Assembly: GCA_009763385.1 (NCBI GenBank)
Contig: CM019831.1
Span: 115,727,432 to 115,791,431, forward strand
Source: Coix lacryma-jobi var. lacryma-jobi
Taxonomy: Eukaryota > Streptophyta > Magnoliopsida > Poales > Poaceae
Direction of reading: 5' to 3'
DNA: 64,000 nucleotides
The notes beneath the pieces were generated by a model. It did no database searches. It was not told the origin of the DNA and was given only the letters and a program-made list of their open reading frames with translations. The first letter of the stretch is position 1; each line of letters begins with the position of its first letter. Position numbers and translations under genes: made by a program. Shown in pieces: positions 33,818 through 44,841 of the stretch.

Positions 33818-35579
33818 ATCCATTTGAAGATACTCATGTCTCCCATGATCAAATGGTGGTACAAGATCAAGATGTTGATGCTCCACAAGCAGCCCCTCAA
33901 GTTGTTGATCAAAGGACTACTCCTCTACTACAAGCTCATCCTCAAGAACTCATCATAGGGAGTCCAACAAGGGGTGTAATGACTCGATCTCAAAAACTTG
34001 CTTTATTTATTGAACATCACTCCTTTATGTCTCTTGTTGAGCCTACCATTGTAGATGAAGCTCTAGGTGATCCGGATTGGGTCGATGCTATGCATGAAGA
34101 ATTAAACAACTTCACCCACAACCAAGTTTGGACACTTGAAGAGCGACCCAAAGGCGCAAGAGTCATTTGAACAAAATGGGTGTTTAGGAAAAAGCAAGAT
34201 GATCAAGACAAGGTTGTTAGAAACAAGGCAAGGCTAGTGGCAAAGGGGTTCTCTCAAGTTGAAGGTTTGGATTTTGGAGAGACCTTTGCACCGGTTGCAA
34301 AACTCGAAGCCATTCGTATCCTCCTTGCATATGCATCACATCATGACATAAAATTATATCAAATGGATGTGAAAAGTGTATTTTTAAATGGCTTCATAAA
34401 TGAACTACTCTATGTTGATCAACCTCCCGGGTTTGAAGACCCTAGATATCCTAATCATGTTTATAGGTTGTCCAAGGCGCTATATGGGCTCAAGCAAGCC
34501 CCAAGAGCATGGTACGAGCGCCTCCGGGACTTCCTCATTGAGAAGGGCTTCACCATTGGGAAGGTCGACACCACACTATTCACCAAGAAGCTTGATGGAG
34601 AGGTCTTCATTTGTCAAGTCTACGTCGATGATATCATCTTCGGGTCAACAAATAAGCCTATTGCAAGGAATTTGGTGACTTGATGTCGAAGGAGTTCGAA
34701 ATGTCCATGATTGGAGAGCTCACATTCTTCCTAGGCTTCCAAGTCAAGCAATTGAAGGAGGGGACTTTCATATCTCAAGAGAAGTATACAAAAGACCTCC
34801 TCAAACGCTTCAACATGAATGATTGCAAGCCTATCAAGACTCCAATGCCAACAAACGGACATCTCGACCTAGATGTGGGAGGTAACTCGGTTGATCAAAC
34901 TCTCTATCGTTCTATGATTGGTAGCTTGTTATATTTGACCGCATCTAGGCCCGACATCATGTTTAGTGTGTGCATGTGTGCTCGCTTTCAAGCCGATCCT
35001 AGGGAATCACATCTCATAGCGGTGAAGAGAATCCTTAGGTACCTAAAGCACACCCCAAGCATTGGCCTTTGGTATCCCAAAGGAGCTAACTTCCAACTCT
35101 TTGGGTATTCCGATTTGGATTACGCGGGTTGCAAAGTAGATAGAAAAAGCACATCCAGAGGGTGTCATTTGCTTGGGAGATCACTAGTTTCATGGAGTTC
35201 GAAAAAGCAAAATAGTGTGGCCTTGTCTACCGCCGAGGCGGAATACATAGCCGTGGGTGCTTGTTGTGCACAAATCCTTTATATGAAACAAACCCTTTTA
35301 GACTATGGTGTAGTTCTAGAAAGGGTACCTTTGTTGTGTGACAATGAGAGCGCGGTTAAGCTTGCTAACAACCCGGTCCAACACTCTCGCACCAAGCACA
35401 TAGATATTCGCCATCACTTTCTTAGAGACCATGTTTCTAAGAAAGACATATCTTTAGAAGGAGTTAGAACCGAAGATCAATTGGCGGATATCTTCACAAA
35501 ACCCCTAGATGAAAACACTCTTTGTAGATTGCGAAGTGAGCTTAATGTGCTTGATCTAAGTAACTTTGTCAAAAGGTGA
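33818..35579 (+). pseudogene. pol: Sire-2 pol, second segment: reverse transcriptase and RNase H
   Basis: The frame at 11740-11749 resumes here in phase. The integrase-RT linker is followed by a TGA at 34168-34170 beside TKWVFRKK. RT shows KLEAIRILLAYA, MDVKSVFLNGFINELLYV, ALYGLKQAPRAWYERL and YVDDIIFGS (about 34620). A one-base loss near 34668 shifts the frame. The rest (34680-35579) is open: SKEFEMSMIGELTFFLG, then RNase H with YSDLDYAGC, STAEAEYIAV, LLCDNESAVKLANNP and LADIFTKPLDE. The natural stop is at 35577. Only one stop and one shift break this half. Confidence 0.9.
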
Positions 35580-36060
35580 AAGGGGGTTGTCTTTGCATTG
35601 CATTGTATAATATGCCATGATTAATTTATGCTATGCACATAGGCTTGTCAGATGTGGTTAAGATAACCGCCCTAAAAAGCGTGTGAAGAAGCTTACCCAT
35701 GAGCAAACTTGACAAGCAACCTAGATTCAAATTCCGTATTGCATTACATATGCATGATTCTTGCTTTGTCGTTTCTTTTTGGTTAAATTTTGAGCAACCG
35801 TTGTGTTCGTCCACCGCTAGGGGGAGCATTTGAGGCCCCTAATGGTTGAGACCCCTAGTTTTGGTGGCCACATGTTGTCTCCTCGGGATTTATCGCCTAT
35901 TTTACCTAAAAATGCTACATAGCCTATGGCAAAATATTTATAAAATTGAGGGTTTATGCGAGGATGCTCATACTAGGTTCCCACTGGTGTTTATTTGCCT
36001 CTTATTTGAGTTGGAACTTGGTTGGGAGAGGGAGACGCAACGGAGATCTTCGGGACTGCT
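35580..36060 (+). other. Sire-2 spacer between pol and the palindrome array
   Basis: No coding evidence. Purine-rich tracts GAAAGGGGGTTG (35578) and CTAGGGGGAGC (35818) resemble the repeated polypurine tracts downstream of pol in other Sireviruses, but no LTR starts after them. Confidence 0.6.
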
Positions 36061-36064
36061 CTAA

Positions 36065-36305
36065 ATGCTACATCGGAAGCAGCATCGGATGCTGCATCGG
36101 AAGCTAGCCTAGCATCCGATGTCTGCACTGAAGACAACCCCGGCTGGCACAGTGTTTCGTTAGCATCTGATGTGTCATCATCGGAGCCTCCGGTGCCCCA
36201 TCGGATGCCCACACAAAGGATGCGTCCGATGTGTTTTTGGCCATTCTGGAACTCTCTGGACAGGCATCAGAGCGTCCGATGTGAATCCATCGGCGCGTCT
36301 GATGC
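36065..36305 (+). repeat. CATCGGA / TCCGATG array between pol and the env-like gene
   Basis: About a dozen CATCGGA, CATCGGATGC and TCCGATG half-sites occur in both orientations. They are of the same kind as the LTR array at 6748-7083, but in otherwise different sequence. They lie directly upstream of a GC-rich, 5'-UTR-like stretch. Confidence 0.8.
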
Positions 36306-37214
36306 CTCTTTAAGCGGCGTGGTGTGTTCTTTCTTTGACATCCCGGTCCCACTCATCATCCTTCTCCTTCGTCCTCCTTCGTCGCGCCTGCGCCCGAGCC
36401 CGACCGCCGCCGAGCTAACCCTAGCCTACTCGCCGACCGCCTTCCTCCCCACCCGAGTCGTCGCCGCCGGCCGCCGTGCTCCGTCGTGCCCATCTGCCAC
36501 GCTAGGTGCCTCCCCCACCTCACACCACCGCGCGCGCGCGCACCCGCTCCATTCAGTGCTCGCCGGAGTTCGCCGCGGGAGCTCGCCGGCGTTTGTCTCC
36601 CACTTGCCGGAGCCGCGTGTTCTTCCTCGCGACCGTCTCCGTCTCCGGCGCCCTTTTCCCTGACCGGCACATCCCATCAGTGAGCACCACCTACCTCCTC
36701 CATCGTCCATGCCTTCCATGTGCTCAATGAAATGCCTAAGTGAATGTTTCCCTCTGTTTCTCACCCCGTTTTCGCCCAAACTTCGTGCAGTCCTCCTTGG
36801 CATGACTCGTGGGTGCCGGAACGTCAGTGTTTATCCCCTGCTTGTGTTGGTTCGTCGATGTGTCAGGTAGCAAAGCCCCCCTTCCATTCTTATCCCCATT
36901 GCTTTGCTTCCATAGGTCTTGCTTATCTCTAGATTATATGTTTCTTATATATCCCGTCTACTCTATGCAGCGAGTCCGTGTCACTCTCAGCTTGGCAGTT
37001 GATTGACAGTGTCAGATAACCCGGAGCCAAGCCCGCGAGTAAGGATCGAGGCCAAGCCTGGCAAGTGATCGCGCAGTTGATTCTCAGTGTCAGGGGGAGC
37101 ATCTGTCAGTTGGTTTTCTTGTTAGCTGTTTTGCCAGGGGGTTTTCAGAGTCAGTGTTTCTTTCCCCGGCAGTTCAGCACCTCTCAGTGACAGTCTCTAC
37201 AGTTCTTGTCAGCC
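36306..37214 (+). other. Leader-like region upstream of the env-like ORF
   Basis: This is a GC-rich stretch (36340-36680) followed by sequence with candidate splice signals, including pyrimidine-rich tracts ending in CATAG (about 36914) and CTACAG (about 37200). A purine tract TCAGGGGGAGC sits at 37091. No protein here looks real: the short open frames are overlapping products of GC-rich sequence. It may be the spliced leader of a subgenomic env-like RNA; that is inference only. Confidence 0.5.
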
Positions 37215-37799
37215 ATGCCGCGCTGCAAGAACGTCGGTGGTGGCCCAGGGGACTCTCCTCCACGTCCCCCCCTTCCGGTCAGAGACCCGGGAAGGGGAAG
37301 CTGATTACGCGCCGGAAGCGCACCAGGGAGCAGCGGGAGGCAGACCAGGCCAGAGAGGTTGCAGCCGCCGGAGAGCGTGCCGAGCAGGGTGGTCGTACTG
37401 GCGAACTCAGGATTGAGGACCAGTTGTCCCCAGACCAACGCCGAGCAGTTGAGGAGGTTGAGCGGTTCCACCACTCTCCGACTGGCACGCTTATTGCTGT
37501 CGGTCGCCGGACGATGTTTTCGTCTCCGGGTGTGGAGCCCGAGAGCTCAGGGCAGGGCCAGGCAGAGGCCGAGGCAGCAGAGGCAGCAGAGGCAGCAGAG
37601 GCCGCAGAGGCCGAGGCCGTGGCAGAGGAGGAGGTGCCTGAGGAGGTTCCCCGGCGCCGGTCCACTCGTCGCAGGACAGCGGTGCCACCCCGGCCCGACG
37701 TCCCTCTGCGAGGAGCACGTGCTCCATCGAGGCGTGCGCCCCCGCCGATCCCGCGACTGGACCTCCGGGCAGCCACGTGTTCACAGATTCAAACTCTTA
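37215..37799 (+). pseudogene. Sire-2 env-like gene, N-terminal part
   Basis: The likely start is the ATG at 37215 (MPRCKNVGGG), 15 bp after a TCTCTACAG acceptor-like site. A frameshift before about 37290 moves the frame to one that encodes a basic segment (KRTREQREADQ), an acidic stretch with a GAGGCAGCA microsatellite (about 37555-37620, Glu-Ala-Ala repeats) and an Arg-Pro-rich region. The frame reaches the TTA at 37797 and continues in the same phase at 40845, after a 3.0-kb insertion. Some Sireviruses carry such a gene after pol, called env-like by position. I see no clear signal peptide or membrane anchor here, so an envelope role is unproven. Confidence 0.65.
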
Positions 37800-39529
37800 G
37801 GGCTCCTTTGGATATTCCAATACCCGCAGGAATCCCGCCCGATCCACCAGGGGAGAAACGTCTGTGCCTTTCTTTTCCCTTCTAGCCCCGCTGCCCGTTT
37901 GGAATCGTCACCGGCCAAAAAAAAGCACGTGCCTCCCTAACGCTATCCGCGTCAATTGACGGGGAAAAGAAAAAACTCCTCCACACGCGTTTTTTTCTTT
38001 CCCCGTCTCTCCTGTGCTCGCTCGGTCCTCTTCTCCCGTATCGCGTCCCAGCCGGAAGACATGGCAACTAGGGTTTGAGCGCCACCGCCTCCATCGCTTG
38101 TGCCAGTCGTCGTCACGCCACCGCGGCCACTTAGCTCCCTGATCCTACTCCGACTTCAATCCGTGCGCACCGGCCACCGCTGTCGCGCCATCGCGCCGCC
38201 ACCAGCGTCGCCTTCGACTTCTTGGATCGCTTGTCGCGTTGCAACTGCCGTCGTCTCCGGCTGTACCTGCTACGTCCCTGACTAGATGCGTCGTGTGTGG
38301 TCTTCTAAGGAAAGGTTAGGCACCTCATCCTCTTGTTGTGTGTTTCTCTAGATCTGAACTGGGTGACGGTTCTTGAGCATGGTTACTGCTTTCGGTTGAA
38401 TCATTTTTTGGATTAGGGCCTGCGGATTTTAGGATGTTTATGTATATGATTATTTGATTTTAAGTGTATAAAACACTATGAATTTTAGGATTAGGGCCCG
38501 TCAGATCCATTTATTTAGCAGTACCTTTGATATTGGTGCACAGATTATTCAGGGTGATTTAAAAATATTAGTTTTAATAATGGAGAGAGCTAATAAAAAA
38601 ATCAGGGTGGTGTCCTGCTAGAATCTAAGTCGAGCATACATGGCCATCATCTCCCTTTACTAGCAATGTTGGGCAATCTAGCTGTACAAGTTACTGATAA
38701 TAGAGAGAGCTAATAAAAGTTCAGTATTATTGGATCTTCAAGTTCGATCACGACCATTTTTATTTTCTGCCACCTGCTAGAGGGTTGGCTACCTTATGGA
38801 TCGAGCTAGCAAGGTCACACCGGCTACATTATTATATATGTCTTTTTAAAGGTGATTATATATATGCTTGAGTTTTATCTGCCGCCCGGAAACAAAGCTA
38901 TACATACAGACTGAAAAGTCGAAAGGTACTGCTAAATTTTAGTAATCTGAAACCTTTGATTATGGAGTGGATTCATTTTCAGGGTGATTCAAAAATATTA
39001 GTTTTGATGATAGAATAATCATTACATAAATTGTGGGATACATTGAACTGGATGGATAAGTTGGAACTTTATCTGTGTTTATAATCCTGTGCAAATAGAA
39101 AATAGCTTCATCCTTCTTTTTTGAGAGCATCTCTGTTTAGTTTAATTAGTGTCTGCTTTGTTCTCAAACAGGCCTACTATGCCTCTGTTATTAGTTTTAT
39201 CAACTTCACAAACTCAAGACAGGTCGCCTATTGTGGATTAAGGGTGAGATTGTCCCCAAGGTAATTTTGCTATAGAATTTCTTTTAAAGTTAGATGTTGG
39301 ATGGTTGTAGGGACATATTTGTTGTTAATTAGTTGAATACAGATTTCTTTAAAAGGTGCATTTCCTTTTTTTAATAACAAATTCTGAGTTGGATGTCGGC
39401 TGGTCTAGATACAGACGTGTTGTTCTTTACTGTGCATGCAATGTATATCTCACTGACTTAAATATTCTCATGATGTGGACATGCCTCTGTTATTAGTTTG
39501 TCCATGCTTGCAAAATTAGTATTGGTACA

Positions 39530-39725
39530 TGTGATCTAGTTCTAGTTTTCGGTTCAGAGATACTTTATTTTTCAGGTAGAGAAATTAATACTGTTGTCTC
39601 TGATTACAATAAATTAATACTGCTATCTCTGATTACAATAAATTAATACTGCAGCTTTTAATTTGACCCCTCTGCAGTTCAGTTTTCGGTTCAGAGATAC
39701 TTTATTTTTCAGGTAGAGAAACTTA
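39530..39725 (+). repeat. Local direct duplications inside PIF-5
   Basis: A segment of about 40 bp beginning AGTTTTCGGTTCAGAGATAC occurs at about 39544 and again at about 39680. Between them a roughly 31-bp unit (AAATTAATACTG, then CTCTGATTACAAT) is repeated in tandem, about 2.5 copies at 39583-39655. Confidence 0.8.
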
Positions 39726-39885
39726 GGAAATTCATATATATGAAAGAAGAAGATGATGACGAATTGTGAAAAATCAGTTGTAATGGTAGAAGCCAAAAAT
39801 TAGTTGTAATATAATAGTTGTAATGAGAAATAGCATTATTTATTTTAAAATATCACCCGAGAATTTGCAGCTTTGCTATCAATTA

Positions 39886-40127
39886 GGCCACGTTCAGTTC
39901 GCGAAATCAGCCAAAATATTTTGCATAGTAACCGTCACATCGAATCTTTACATACATGCATGGAGCATTAAATGTAGGTTAAAAAATAACTAATTGTATT
40001 TTTGGTCTCCTCATGTCGAGACGAATCTTTTAAGTTTAATTGGTCCATGTTTGGATAAAGTTTGTCAAATAACAACGAAAGTGCTACAGTAACTTTTCAC
40101 AACATATTTCGCGAACTAAACAAGGCC
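39886..40127. mobile_element. Small MITE-like element (242 bp) nested in PIF-5
   Basis: The termini GGCCACGTTCAGTTCGCGAA and the reverse complement GGCCTTGTTTAGTTCGCGAA match at 16 of 20 or better and bound a short AT-rich, non-coding interior. The GGCCTTGTTTAGTTC terminus is common in grass MITEs. Flanking bases (TTA left, AGT right) do not give a clear target duplication, so the superfamily is left open. Confidence 0.65.
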
Positions 40128-40844
40128 AGTCAGGAATAGCTGTAGTTGTAGCACATGTCGTTATTCATTTTAAAACTGCAACTTTTCTAGCTGTTGTACC
40201 CGACATTGTTGTTGTTGTTGTGATTAACAATAGCGGACCAGCTTGTGTGCACTGTACACTTCATGTCCGTGAATGTGATATTTCTTTTGTATTCCTGATT
40301 TGTTATACTGAAAATATAGCGTAGGCTTAGTTTCAGTTACGTATCAACTACCTAAGGATATTTTTCATCATTGTTCCAGACTTCTATAATGACAAAATGT
40401 TTGTTGACGCAGGCTTGAATGTGCAGGAGATCCGAAGAGACAAGATACATCATTAGATGAAGTGACATTCATCAAATCTGCTAAGACATCAGATTGCCAT
40501 AACGCCACTTTTATGTTTATTTCTTGCTCAAAGTGTATGAAGCTACATGTCTATTTTTATTTCCATAACTGAAAGCCTTTGCAAATGTTTTGTAATTATG
40601 CAGCAGTACTAAATTTATTTGTAGTATTAAGTTTCCGCTTGAGAAAATGTCATTTCTAAGTTCTTTGGGTTTTTCTGAGTATTTTGAATATATTTTGATC
40701 ATACGGGATTTATATCCCTGTGTTTTCCAAACGGCAGCCGGTAATTTTACCCCGAGGGGATAGGGATGACAAGTTCAGTGGAGAATACCCCTTGGGGGCT
40801 TAATACACGTGGGTTTTCTGGCTCAGCAGCCAAAGGAGCCCTTA

Positions 40845-42911
40845 GGCTGGTACCGATTGAGCAATGGTTTCCACGCGAGAGGCAGCAGCAGGCTGGAGCT
40901 GATTTCTATACTGTCCTTCAGGAGGATTTCTATCAGGGATACAGGAACGCCGGCATCTCTTTGCGTTCGCAGCGAGTCTGTCCACTGGAGGCCGTCGTCA
41001 CTGCAGCTGGAGAGCAGATCCGCCCCATACTGACCTATCTACCTGGTCTAGCGGACCTTCTGGGGCGGTCTGGCTCGTATATTGAGCACTGGGTCTTTCA
41101 GTTCTACGCTTCTCTTTGGGTGCACCCGGACAGAGACACTATTGAGTTTGCTTTTGAGGGGGAGCACTACAGACTGTTCTCGTCAGAGATCCGGGGTTGG
41201 TTTGGACTGACACTCACAGACCCGGATCCACGACCTGTGCTACGACAGGACCGAGCCACCCCGCCGCCCTTACGGTGGTGCCCAGCCGCCGACTGACCTG
41301 GTCCGCCCCTGCTTCACCAAGCCATTCGGTGAGGGTTCGAGTCGCACGCCTAGGGATATCACCCCTATGACTCGGATCCTCAACGCGATTCTTCGGCGGA
41401 CCTTACTTCCCAGGGTGGGCTTCGGAGAGGGACTCTCTAGACTGCAGCTGTGGTTACTAGCCTATATGGTCAGACAGCAGGAGTTCGACGTCTGGGACGT
41501 GATTCTTTGTGAGATGGAGGACACAGTGGCAGATGGCATTAAGGCCCGCAGGCAGCTCCCATATGCACATTGGATATCATATATTCTGTGGAAGGTCGCT
41601 GCTACCACCGGCTCTCACCCTAGTCAGTCTCTCACCGGGTCCGCAACCGTGTTCCCCGAGTACAACATGAGTCAGCTATTGGGACACGGCCGGGATCACA
41701 GGAAGCAGGAGCAGCTGGCCCCGTCCAGTTCACGACAGAGACCAGAGGTTCCCGAGTTCACTCAGCAGCAGGACGAGACAATCCGGGCTCTCGCTGAGCA
41801 GGAGCTAGCAGACCTAGAGGGTGAGGCCACGTTTGTCGTCGACGACCACACAGACAGCTCCAACGAGGATTACCAGCTCCCGCCTCACTTTCAGCCGCGT
41901 GCACATGACTCTCAGGCCGGGACCAGTGGTACTGCCTCCTCCGACCCAGCGCTACTCGCTATTCTTGCTCGTATGGAGGAGCAGCAAAGTACTGTGACTC
42001 AGGACGTTCAGCGGTTAGCCCAGGAGTAGCAGCGTCTGGCACAGCAGCAGGCCCTGGCACAGCAGCAGGCACAGGAGCGTTCAGACGCCCTGCAGCGACA
42101 GATGATGGCGCTACAGCAGCAGATCTTGAGCTTCATGGAGCGACTTGCCAGTGGTCCTCCTCAGTGGCAGTGGCAGCAGCCTCCCTCACAGCACCAGATC
42201 CAGTGGTAGCCACCAGTTCCTCCATAGCAATTTGGACAGCCAACGCCGTTTCCGCAGTCGCTCATGGGCCCCAGCTCTTCTCAGTTCACGAGCTTCACCA
42301 CTCCTCCAGGCGGGGCCCCGCTTTTCAGTCCACTGCGGACCGGCTTCTCTCCGCGACCGACAGAGTCCCTCTACGCGACGACTACCTCAGTGACTAGGGA
42401 TCTGTCAGCTACTTTCAGTGAGCTTACTGGATTTCGAACTCCAGATCTTCCGGATCCAGTGCAGACGTCGACGGCTCCCTTGACCTCCACCACAGAGACC
42501 TTACCGAGCTCTGTCGCGTCCTCAGAGCAGACCGAGCCTGTTCCGTCCGAGACTACGACACCAGTACAGCCTGAGTTACCTCCGATACACGAGCTTCCGC
42601 ACTCCGACACTCAGGTTGTCACCGCTACCGAGACTGAGACGGCTTCCGAGCGGGCAGAGCAGCCAGAGCAGGTCCAGCAGCCAGAGCCGACCCAGACCGC
42701 TTCTCAGCAGCTTCCAGCTTCAGAGGGTCAGCAGGCTACCGGCGTCTCGTCTTCCGACTCCGAGGAGTATCTTCGCCAGTTTGAGTTTACTCAGCGCACT
42801 CCGGAGATGGCACCAGACTCTCTGCACCACCTCCGCCCTCCGACGCTTAGTTTGGCGCTTGATGCCAAAGGGGGAGAGTGGCCGAGTATAGCGATAGGGG
42901 GAGCGATGTGA
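40845..42911 (+). pseudogene. Sire-2 env-like gene, C-terminal part
   Basis: The frame continues from 37799. A globular region (PIEQWFPRERQQQ, YIEHWVFQFYASLWVHPDRD, EIRGWFGL) resembles the conserved domain of plant retroelement env-like and plant-transposon-type proteins. A frameshift near 41235 moves to another frame (PCFTKPFGEG, LLPRVGFGEGLSRLQLWLLAYM, ISYILWKV). A TAG at 42027-42029 and two more by about 42225 interrupt a glutamine-rich coiled-coil-like tail. That tail continues as a Ser/Thr/Pro/Glu-rich stretch to TGA at 42909-42911. No convincing transmembrane helix is seen. Its function is unknown; particle or chromatin roles are as possible as an envelope role. Confidence 0.7.
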
Positions 42912-43290
42912 GAGGGTTTTGTTTCTTATGATGTGTTATGTCTCACATACGTTCTTTACTTATTGCATCTTTTGGCACTATATTCTGTTATATACTTGTG
43001 CTATGGACCATGTGACATGTTTGTGCTCACTATGTTATATTATATGACATGTCATTTCGTTTCGCTCATTACTTGCGCTTAATTCTCACTTGGTTATGTA
43101 TATGAGCTCTTTTACTCTTGCACTTGTTTTTCACTCTAACTTGTTGAGTGCAGGATGATGGCATGATATGTATGAGCTTGCCCCTAATCATTTTCTCTTA
43201 TTCACTGCAAGTTCATACATGTCATGATTCAAAAACCTCTTCTACCTATACTCGTCTCGTGTTGTCATCAATCACCAAAAAGGGGGAGAT
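42912..43290 (+). promoter_or_regulatory. Sire-2 3' noncoding region and polypurine tract
   Basis: AT-rich sequence is followed by the priming tract AAAAAGGGGGAGAT at 43277-43290, immediately before the LTR. Further AAAGGGGGAGAG and ATAGGGGGAGCG tracts occur at about 42868 and 42893, inside the end of the env-like frame. Confidence 0.8.
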
Positions 43291-44841
43291 TGAACGCATC
43301 TTGGCCCCTAGTGGGTTTCGGTGATTGGATGAAACACAAGATTACTGTGACTAACGAATGTTTTGCAGAAACAAGAGTGAGTTAGGTCACGGTAATGGCG
43401 ACGATACGGGCATATGGAGTTCATGTCCCCTGACGATGGATATCATTTTGGTTCTCAAAGGACGGACGACAAAGACGGTGGTAGACTAGGCTAAGTGTCA
43501 TATGGTGTTGGAGGACTCTTAGGTCTTTGTTTTTCCTTTGGCCGTACTATAAAGGGGAGCGTGAATCAATAGCTTGACCTAGATGAGTCTATTGAGGTAG
43601 ATGTGGTGCACACTTGTTATTTCATATCCCTAGGTAGCTCAGAGAGATGCCTTATGTCGAGAGGAACAAAAGTCGTTAAGGCCGCGTCGCGATCCGAGTT
43701 GGTTTTAGCCTTGTAATAGGCATCGGATGCTGGCCAGGTGGGCATCGGAGGCTCCGATGCTCACCCCGACTAGGGTTTAGTCTGGTGCGTGGCATCAGAG
43801 GCTCCGATGTTGCCACATCGGACGCTCCTATGCCACTGTTCACTTGCGAGTGAACTGTGGGATGCATCGGATGTTGAGGGCCAGCATCCGATGGCCATGC
43901 AGAGAGGTTCCAGAGAGGGTAAATCTGCATCAGATGCTTCCGATGTGGAGGCATTGGAGGTTGCCCAGCATTCGATGCTCCTTTAAACAGTCTGACAGGG
44001 TGGTACAGTCGACCGTTGGTCGAGGTCATCGGCGCGTCCGATGCTAGGCATCGGAGCGTCCGATGCCCCCGCAGTGAGCCCTGTTTGGTGCTCTTTTGGA
44101 TGACCGGTTGGGGGAGTATTTATAGTCCTTCCCTCCATCCATTAGAGTGTTCTTGCCACTTCCATCTGCTGAGAGACACATTGTGAGTGTGAGTGAGTGC
44201 AAGAGCCCTAGTGAGGTTGAGAGATTTGCTAATTGTGAGAATTAGACACCTCCTAGTGAGAATTGAGTAGCAAGTGTGCATCCATCCATCTCTTTGGCCT
44301 TGTGTTGGTCAAGTGAGAGTTCTAGCTTGTTACTCTTGGTGATCGTCATCACCTAGACGGCTTGGTGGCGATCGTGAAGCTTGGAGAGCATCCGGTGGCA
44401 TTGTGGATGACCCAAGCAAGCTTGTGACAGGTAGTGAGCGATTCACCGGGCCAGAGCGGCGAAGAATCAGCTCATAGAGAGCACTTGATCCTTGCGCGGA
44501 TCAAGGGGGAGCGATACCCTTGCGCGAGTGCTCCAACGAGGACTAGGGGGTGTGCCGACACCTCGATACCTCGGCAAAAAGATCGTCTTGTCATCTCTAC
44601 TCCTTTACTTACGCATTTACTTTCAAGCAATTCAATTCCGCATTATACTTGTTGTTCATTCACTATTGAATTGCCTTGCTAGAGTAGGAGTGGCATAGAC
44701 TTGGTCTCTTGTGCGGTAGAATAGAGAGAAACACACTTCTAGGCACAAGGGGGTTAATTGGGCTTGATAGGTTTTAATTCTTGCTAAAGTTTTAGAAAAG
44801 CCCAATTCACCCCCCCCCTCTTGGGCATCTTGATCCTTTCA
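43291..44841 (+). repeat. 3' LTR of Sire-2 (1551 bp, complete)
   Basis: The LTR runs from TGAACGCATCTTGG to TTGATCCTTTCA. It contains a first TATA-like ACTATAAAGG at about 43546, the CATCGGA/TCCGATG array at 43720-44070, and a TATTTATAG box at 44117-44125. The next bases CCCAT (44842-44846) belong to CACTA-6 and are the presumed target copy. Confidence 0.9.

Larger units (their letters stand above)
37800..40841. mobile_element. PIF-5: 3.0-kb PIF/Harbinger-like element in the env-like gene
   Basis: The terminal inverted repeat GGGCTCCTTTGG is present at 37800 and as CCAAAGGAGCCC at 40830-40841. Both ends are flanked by TTA (37797-37799 and 40842-40844), the 3-bp target typical of PIF/Harbinger. 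The interior has no transposase: it is a GC-rich leader-like part (to about 38330), then AT-rich sequence with local duplications and a small MITE. It is therefore non-autonomous, possibly with captured sequence. The env-like frame matches on either side, which supports the boundaries strongly. Confidence 0.88.
6743..44841 (+). mobile_element. Sire-2: env-like-carrying Sirevirus, interrupted by Sire-3 and PIF-5
   Basis: The element is assembled from segments at 6743-11749, 33818-37799 and 40842-44841. It has the 3' part of a 5' LTR (6743-7833), a primer-binding site, gag, pol, an env-like gene, a polypurine tract and a complete 3' LTR (43291-44841). The 5' LTR remnant aligns closely with the 3' end of the 3' LTR, which ties the ends together. 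The pol frame continues exactly across the Sire-3 insertion when one GAGAG copy is removed, and the env-like frame continues across the TTA-flanked insertion. Sire-2 sits in CACTA-6. The likely target copy on the right is CCCAT at 44842-44846; the left copy is outside the window. Without the insertions and its missing LTR part it would be roughly 13-14 kb. Confidence 0.88.

Noticed and set aside
35818..35850. An LTR start after the CTAGGGGGAGC tract downstream of Sire-2 pol
   Set aside because: The following sequence does not match TGAACGCATCTTGG or any other LTR here. The true 3' LTR starts at 43291.
36022..36803. Several overlapping open frames in both strands near the pol to env-like spacer
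   Set aside because: GC-rich sequence and palindromes keep many frames open at once. No frame has recognisable motifs or consistent composition.
37279..37784. Minus-strand Ala/Arg-rich open frames opposite the env-like gene
   Set aside because: They are shadows of the GAGGCAGCA repeat and a GC-rich coding strand. The plus-strand frame continues across the PIF-5 insertion and they do not.
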